Shown here piece after piece: positions 8,701 through 13,479 of a DNA stretch of 13,479 nucleotides. The translations under genes were made by a program, and so were the position numbers. The stretch comes from Coprinopsis marcescibilis (lineage: Eukaryota > Basidiomycota > Agaricomycetes > Agaricales > Psathyrellaceae): positions 6,756 through 20,234 of the forward strand of contig ML210419.1 in assembly GCA_004369085.1 (NCBI GenBank), written 5' to 3'. Each line of letters starts with the position of its first letter. Position 1 is the first letter of the stretch. The notes under the pieces are model-generated. The model was not told the DNA's origin. It made no database searches and saw only the letters and a program-made list of their open reading frames with translations.

Positions 8701-10895
8701 CAGAGGCAGACCCTGCAGCATACGAATCAGCACTGTCCGACTCCCTCCATGGCCATGCCCTCTACCTTTCCATGTCACCCACCACATCAGCCAAGTCAAT
8801 TGCGTGTGGTCAGGAGGCTGTGCAGATTCGACGCCGCTTGGGCTGTGAGGACCCACACAGCTTTGACGCAGGTCTGGCGCAGTCGCTCTTCAACCTGGCC
8901 TGTAATCTGGGCAATTGCAGCCGCTACAGCGAAGCTGTCTCGATTGCAAAAGAATGTGTGGACATCCGCCGTCGGCTGGCGGAAGCATATCCAGCAGTAC
9001 ATGAAGCGTCGCTAGCCAGCTCCCTCCACAACTATGCCTTCTACCTTTCCAAGTCACCTATCACGTTGGCTGAGTCGATTGAACCTGGTCAGGAAGCTGT
9101 GGAGATCCGACGCCGTTTGGCACGCAAGGACCCACAGACCTTCTACACGGGTCTGGCGCAGTCGCTCGACAACCTGGCCTGTGACCTGGACAACTGCAGT
9201 CGCCACAGTGAGGCTGTCCCAATCGCAAAGGAATGCACGGAGATCCGCCGAAGTCTGGTGGAAGGAAATCCAGAAAGATATGAACCTTCACTAGCCAGCT
9301 CCCTCTACAACTATGCCATCTACCTTTCGAAGTCACCCACCACGTTGGCGGAGTCAATCGAGCCTGGTCAGGAGTCTGTAAATATCCGTCGCCGTTTGGC
9401 GTGCGAGGACCCACAGAGCTTTGACGCAGATTTTGCGCAGTCGCTCTTCACCCTTGCCTATACCCTGGACCAATGCAGCCGCGACCGTGAAGCTGTCCCG
9501 ATCACAAAGGAATGCGTGGACATCCGCCGTAGGTTGGCAGAAGGAGATCCAGCCGCACACGAAGCTTCACTGGCCGACTCCCTCTACAACTACGCCTTCT
9601 ACCTTTCCAAATCACCCGCCACCTTGGTGGAGTCGATCGAACCTGGTCAGGAAGCTGTGGAGATCCGACGCCGTTTGGCATGCAAGGACCCACAGGCCTT
9701 CGATGCCGGTCTAGCACAGTCGCTCTTCAACCTAACTGGTAGCCTGGACAGCTGTAATCGCCACAGTGAAGCTATCCCGCTCGCAAAGGAATATGTGGAT
9801 ATCCGCCGTAGGCTGGCAGAAGGAGATCCAGGAACATATGAAGCTTCACAAGCCAGCTCCCTCTACAACTACGCCTTCTACCTTTCCAAATCACCTATCA
9901 CGTTGGCGGAGTCGATTGAACCTGGTCAGGAAGCTGTGAAAATCCGACGCCGTTTGGCACGCAAGGACCCACAGACCTTCTACGCAGGTCTGGCGCAGTC
10001 GCTCAACAACCTGGCATGTGACCTGGGCAATTGCAGTCGCCACAGTGAAGCTGTCCCGATCGCAAAGGAATGTGTGGACATACGCCGTAGGCTGGCAGAA
10101 GAAAATCCAGCAGCATACGAAGCCTCTCTAGCCAGCTCCCTCCATAACCATGCCGTCTACCTTTCCAAATCATCCTCCACGTTGCCAGAATCGATTGAGC
10201 CTGGGAAGAAGGCTGTGGACATTAGACGCCGCTTGGCACGAGAGGATCCACAGAGAGTCGACGCAGATCTGGCGCAGTCGCTTTATAACCTGGCTTGTAA
10301 CCTGGCCAATTGCAGCCGCTATGGCGAAGCTGTCCCGCTTCTGAAGGACTGTGTAGAGACCCGCCGTAGGCTGACAGAGCGTGATTGTGCTGACACTCAT
10401 GAACCCCTTTTGGCATGGACATTAAATAAACATGCGTGTTACCTTGCTCAAATTCCCGGTCGAGCACCCGAAGCTGTCAAGCCAGCAGAAGAGTCGGTCC
10501 TTATATTACACCGACTGGCCCTGGATGACCCAAAAGCATTTTCAAATGACCTTGTAGCGTCGCTGGACACCATGGCATACTCTCTCAACCATTGCGGGCG
10601 CTACGAGGACGCCCTTCCGCCTGCTCTGGAGGGTCTAGAAATTTACCGCAAGGCAATCGAAGAGGAGGCATACGGGGTCTCTGACCACCAGTCTAGTTCG
10701 CTGCACAAAACCTACGCCAAATCACTCGTCGGCCTCGGCCGCGACGATGAAGCCACTGTCCCTCTCAAGAGCGCGATCATCATATACGAGCGGCTTGTGT
10801 CAGCGGAGCCTGAGGACGCATCGTACAGTCTGGAGCTGCAGGAATGTCGCCAGTTGTTGGAGAAACTCTCGGGTGGCTCAACGAATTCTATATGA
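5761..10895 (+). CDS. NACHT-TPR NOD-like receptor with one apparent frameshift
   Basis: Second fungal NLR of the window. Exon model: 5761-5827, 5886-5900, 5961-6044, 6107-6199, 6255-7814 and 7869-10895, about 1,614 residues if the frame break near 6887 is ignored. The first four introns are all phase 1, the last is phase 0. The 15-base second exon may be skipped, since phases still agree. An in-frame stop at 5743 supports the ATG at 5761. The N-terminus is short and basic (PSRLWKSLKGSLRGQ), followed by a motif shared with the first NLR (NAHAADRLEIHYH). P-loop GPAGSGKSA is near residue 152, Walker B GIDALDE near 250-256, then LTTRP, KSEGLFLWAETVLNHID, and a winged-helix-like part with LLHLSVQEFL. 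From residue 607 one intron-free exon encodes TPRs, including eight units of about 93 residues. The likely role is a cytosolic sensor: the NACHT module binds and hydrolyses ATP, and the TPRs bind the ligand. No N-terminal effector domain is recognised. It may be a pseudogene, or the base change may be an assembly error. Confidence 0.85.
6200..6254 (+). other. Phase-1 intron at the conserved NLR position
   Basis: GTGAGA at the 5' end, TTCTGCAG at the 3' end, 55 bases. It joins the frame of LEIHYH to the frame of SATGIKLHEALRRL. The first NLR has an intron (1326-1376) at the same place, after the equivalent motif and before the equivalent NEALRLL segment. Confidence 0.8.
6887..6893 (+). other. 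Apparent +1 frameshift in the NACHT region of the second NLR
   Basis: Up to about 6889 the protein reads FVLTTRPVPQVMEHLEGQPH in one frame. From about 6891 it continues in the next frame (VHMFPRLLAGGSSFQDVRTY). The paralogue has FVLTTRPDPLVMQYLENRPH and goes straight on in one frame. Removing one base from CATTGTCC gives the same spacing to the conserved SS residues as in the paralogue, so one extra base fits best; two missing bases would also restore the frame. Confidence 0.75.
7815..7868 (+). other. Phase-0 intron between the NACHT part and the TPR exon
   Basis: GTAAGC at the 5' end and CTTTTAACAG at the 3' end, 54 bases. Without splicing the frame would stop at 7863 in the intron. Splicing joins LQKKAV to RLYSVQCTSENTS and on into the 995-codon TPR frame. 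The intron falls at the domain border, so the TPR domain is carried by one exon. Confidence 0.85.
8517..10895 (+). repeat. TPR-coding tandem array, eight units of 279 bases
   Basis: Units begin at 8517, 8796, 9075, 9354, 9633, 9912, 10191 and 10473. Spacing is exactly 279 bases (93 codons) except the 7th, which has one extra codon; the eighth is diverged and runs to the stop. Each unit holds two TPR-like helical hairpins of about 46 residues. One is built round LAxxLxxCSRxxEAVPIAKE, the other round SLYNYAFYLSKSPxTLAESI, each ending in IRRRLA..DP. Units from 9075 to 10190 are the most alike. TPRs are protein-binding solenoids. Earlier TPR-like helices, more diverged, fill 7908-8516. Confidence 0.9.
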
Positions 10896-11241
10896 TTTGG
10901 ACTGTTTTATGTACCAGTATCATTTTCTTTTTGCAAATTGCACTGTCAATTTGGCTATGCTCCGAGCCTTCCGATATATTCGAATGGGAAGTTTAATTCG
11001 TGAAGGAGACGATCATCTAGATGAATCATGAGGCTATCCTCAGACTAACGGGATGAACACACGGTACAACGATATTTATCCCTTACAGTCTACAAAATGT
11101 CCGACCCCTCATAGACAATCACTGTCCTATGAAACATCCTGGGCAATGGAGAGCCAAACTTAGTGTGACCATCCCTTGAGCAACTCCCCCTCCCGACACG
11201 AGTCAGAAGCATGCAGAGATATTACATTGAGGTTAAGCACG
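10896..11241. other. Convergent intergenic spacer
   Basis: This 346-base stretch separates the stop of the NLR from the stop of the COG3-like relic on the other strand. It starts with a T-rich run (TTTTCTTTTTG near 10923) that could hold the NLR's polyadenylation site. I see no gene in it. Confidence 0.4.
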
Positions 11242-12852
11242 CTAGCCCCTGCTTCCGCTGGGTTCAGTAGTATTAGAAGAAACGTCCCAAGCACAATCTT
11301 CCCTAATAACATCCCTGATCGACTCCTGACTCGATCCAATCTCCTGGACCAAGTCTCTCCCCTCCTCGCCATCCTGCGCTCCGCCCAACAACGCCTCCCG
11401 AACCTGGTCCACAAAACTCTGAAACGATTCCAGCGTCCGTTCCCGAATATGGTCAATCAGAATCTTGGCAGTACGACCGTACTGGGAGGTTACACCCTGT
11501 TGGTCCCCAGTTGACGATAAAGGCGACATAGCTGCCTGTAGCTCCGAATCTGCGTCCCCGAGGTACAGCTTGATCCGCGCAATATTCGCTCGCAGGTCAC
11601 GCTCGATCGTGACCCTGAATTCTGCGTACAGTGCCGCAACGTGTGTTGGGGTGCTCAGCATTGCTACATCGATGGCGCTGGAAGTGGTTGGAACCCCAGT
11701 TCGCAGCGCGGTGGAAAGGAGGGGTTTGGCTGTGATATTGGCAGTGGCGTTCGAGGCTGAGCTGCTGAACATTTGCAGTCTCGTCACCCATTGGTCGATT
11801 AGGTCGCAGGTGGTGCTGACGCTGCTGGCGACGACGTCTTCACAAGCTCGTCGAAGATCGTGGTCAATACCCTATGTATCTAATACCCAGGGTCAGTCAC
11901 TTCCAAGTACAAAGATCATAAGTAGTATGCGAATGACATACGTGTTTGGCACCTCTGATGCTCTCGTCCCCTCTGCTAAACCCCAGAGATGCGAACAAGC
12001 CTTCCGGTAGGATCGCCGTGGTCCTGTTGAACATTGTCGTCAAGGTTCCTAACCAAAACTATTTGGTCACGTCAAGCCGTCTTCCATACAGTATGCTCAC
12101 AAACCTGTTACACCCCCTGCTGGAACCACATCAGACGTAAGACCAAACCCAGATGCACTTGGAGTCCTCATCATCCCACTCTTCATTGGACTGTTTGGGA
12201 AAGCGCCGATGTGCCCGTCTTTCTGGCTATACAATCCTTGACTGATAGATTCGCCCTCTAGGTTCTTCCCCACATCTTTCAAAATCAGCAGATGTCTGAC
12301 GAGAAACGGATCGCCGTCTAGTGGTGTGCTAGGTGGCGGTCGAGCTTTGCTCATATCGCGGGTGGAGAGAAGCGATTGGCGGCAGAGAAGGGCAGCTTCT
12401 TGGGCAATGTCTTCGAAGATGGCGGGCTGAAGAAGAGGTCAAGCTCGTGTCAGTGATCCGAAGGTAAAATAGACTAACTTCTGATTCCGGTTCGTCGTCG
12501 TCACTCTCCCTGTCCGCGACGAACTAGATCGCGACATTAGAAACAGATTTCGCTCGGTTCAACGGAAACTCACTTTAAGCGGGAATGGTGCGTTCTCTGA
12601 CGCTGCCTTGATAGTATTTACGCTCCGGATTTGCAGGTCGGTAAGGGGTGCATTCGCCTCCCATTCCTCGACGCTCAAGGGAATCGATGCACCCGAGGAT
12701 TGTTGCGATTTAAGGGCAGAAGGACGTGGAGCAGAGCCATGGTTGGTGTTGGTTGGTGGCTGCAGCAGAGGTGAAGGCGTGTTGTGTGCTAGCCGCCGTT
12801 GTGAGAGGGCTGGTCGCGTGTTGATGATGGTGGGACTAGGAACGCGAGAAGC
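11242..12852 (-). pseudogene. COG3: Internally deleted COG3 (conserved oligomeric Golgi complex subunit 3) copy
   Basis: COG3/Sec34 is a subunit of the COG tethering complex, needed for retrograde vesicle traffic at the Golgi. On the minus strand the exons are about 12852-12574, 12523-12479, 12426-12105, 12048-11942 and 11871-11242. The N-terminal part has SRVPSPTIINTRPALSQRR and LSVEEWEANAPLTDLQIRSV, typical of fungal COG3 starts, then an acidic DDDEPES stretch. The next exon jumps to the C-terminal part: IFEDIAQEAALLCRQSL, PLDGDPFLVRHLLILKD, NRTTAILPEGLFASLGFSRG, and AALYAEFRVTIERDLRANIA. Introns of 50, 52, 56 and 70 bases have good signals and all phases agree, giving about 460 residues. 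COG3 proteins are usually about 800 or more, so several hundred central residues, including most of the Sec34 domain, are missing. No ATG is found where the protein should start: the frame is open back to a TGA at 13062-13060 without any ATG. A truncated duplicate is the likeliest reading; an unseen first exon or a functional short form is possible. Confidence 0.75.
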
Positions 12853-13030
12853 GCACTTGGAAATCCGGATTGTAAGCGCGTGATCTTGTCGTGTTTGCTC
12901 ATTGGCTGGTCTCGCTCGTGTTTGATCGTTTGAACTTTGGGCTCTTATTTCCAGATACCCGCGGGACTCCCTTATTTCAGGCCAACGACGCGATTCACAT
13001 TTCGTTCTCCAGCCTCCAGCAGAAATGGAA

Positions 13031-13296
13031 GTTATGCGCCAAAACACCAAAACAAAACGTCATTTGAGAATATCAACAGGACTCGCTGATATAGAAACGG
13101 TCCTACGACTTTTGCAAGCGACTCCAGCAGGACAGTCGCCTCCCCGGTGGGCCTTCATATCATCCAATCGTCGATTGATGCCAGTCGACCATGCTTTCAC
13201 CCTCAGAATGGGATCGACCCAGCGCTAGCAGTCGGGACGCCACGCTGACGATACATCCCCAGTCCGACCGCCAAATTTCCTGGTACACGATCGTTT
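13031..13296 (+). repeat. Dispersed repeat, copy B
   Basis: Partner of the segment at 3513-3771 on the same strand; the strongest shared block is 13259-13296. It lies directly upstream of the COG3-like relic, while copy A has no COG3-like sequence beside it. Similarity therefore ends near 13031 and does not come from a larger duplication that includes COG3. Relative gaps between the copies are small (for example an extra CCAAAAC near 13046). Confidence 0.6.
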
Positions 13297-13416
13297 CCTT
13301 GGACGAGGACATCGCTCCTTGGGTTAGACAGTGACACTGCACCACCAACCCTCGACTACAAATATGCAGTGCGCGTCTTGTCCCAGGAGATTACGCAAGT
13401 TTGCCGTTGTCTGGCT

Positions 13417-13424
13417 TATTTAAA
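13417..13424 (+). promoter_or_regulatory. TATA-like sequence near the right edge
   Basis: TATTTAAA is followed by about 55 bases to the end of the window. It could be a core promoter for a gene to the right, but no start codon context can be judged here. The rest of 13297-13479 shows nothing else I can name. Confidence 0.15.
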
Positions 13425-13479
13425 GTGCGTATCGTTCAGCCATAGAGTGCCTCGATCAACAGTCTCACCTAGACACCTC

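Noticed and set aside
8632..10467. Many antisense and shifted-frame ORFs over the TPR region
   Set aside because: They recur with the repeat period and are shadows of the TPR reading frame.
8517..10895. Regular 279-base repeats as a CRISPR-like or satellite array
   Set aside because: The units are wholly coding, in one frame and without spacers, and translate into TPR helices.
1..13479. tRNA, rRNA or complete transposase genes
   Set aside because: No T-loop and acceptor-stem pattern, no rRNA-like conserved blocks and no transposase or integrase motifs were found by reading both strands.

Overview
The window looks like nuclear DNA of a filamentous fungus, most likely a basidiomycete (Agaricomycetes). 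Coding regions are cut by many short GT-AG introns (about 50 to 70 bases), there are no bacterial-style operons, and the best genes are NACHT-type NOD-like receptors (NLRs) plus a relic of the Golgi tethering subunit COG3. The identifications come from reading motifs by eye; no database search was possible.

Layout. (1) Positions 1-1834, minus strand: 5' part of an NLR with a short N-terminal region and a complete-looking NACHT core, running off the left edge still open. (2) About 1835-5760: a long spacer between two divergent NLR genes. It holds a pyrimidine-rich leader of gene 1, a decayed protein-coding relic on the minus strand (about 2158-2630), an imperfect tandem repeat (about 2645-2935), one copy of a dispersed repeat (3513-3771), and otherwise no gene I can defend. 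(3) Positions 5761-10895, plus strand: a second NACHT NLR, homologous to the first, followed by a large tetratricopeptide (TPR) array in one 3-kb exon. The array has eight successive units of about 93 residues. One reading-frame break lies in the NACHT region near 6887. (4) Positions 11242-12852, minus strand, tail to tail with the NLR: a COG3-like gene that has both ends of the protein but lacks the middle. It has splice sites that still join in frame but no ATG in the expected place. (5) Positions 13031-13479: the second copy of the dispersed repeat and flanking DNA.

How it fits together. The two NLRs share an intron at the same codon position and phase, just after a shared N-terminal motif and before the NACHT domain, so they are duplicates arranged head to head. 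In fungi such proteins are thought to work as intracellular sensors. The NACHT ATPase oligomerises when the repeat domain binds a ligand, and the repeat units diversify by duplication and conversion. The near-identical TPR units, the broken frame, the truncated COG3 copy, the decayed ORFs and the dispersed repeat all point to a fast-evolving accessory region shaped by duplication and decay. I found no CRISPR array, rRNA, tRNA or intact transposon.
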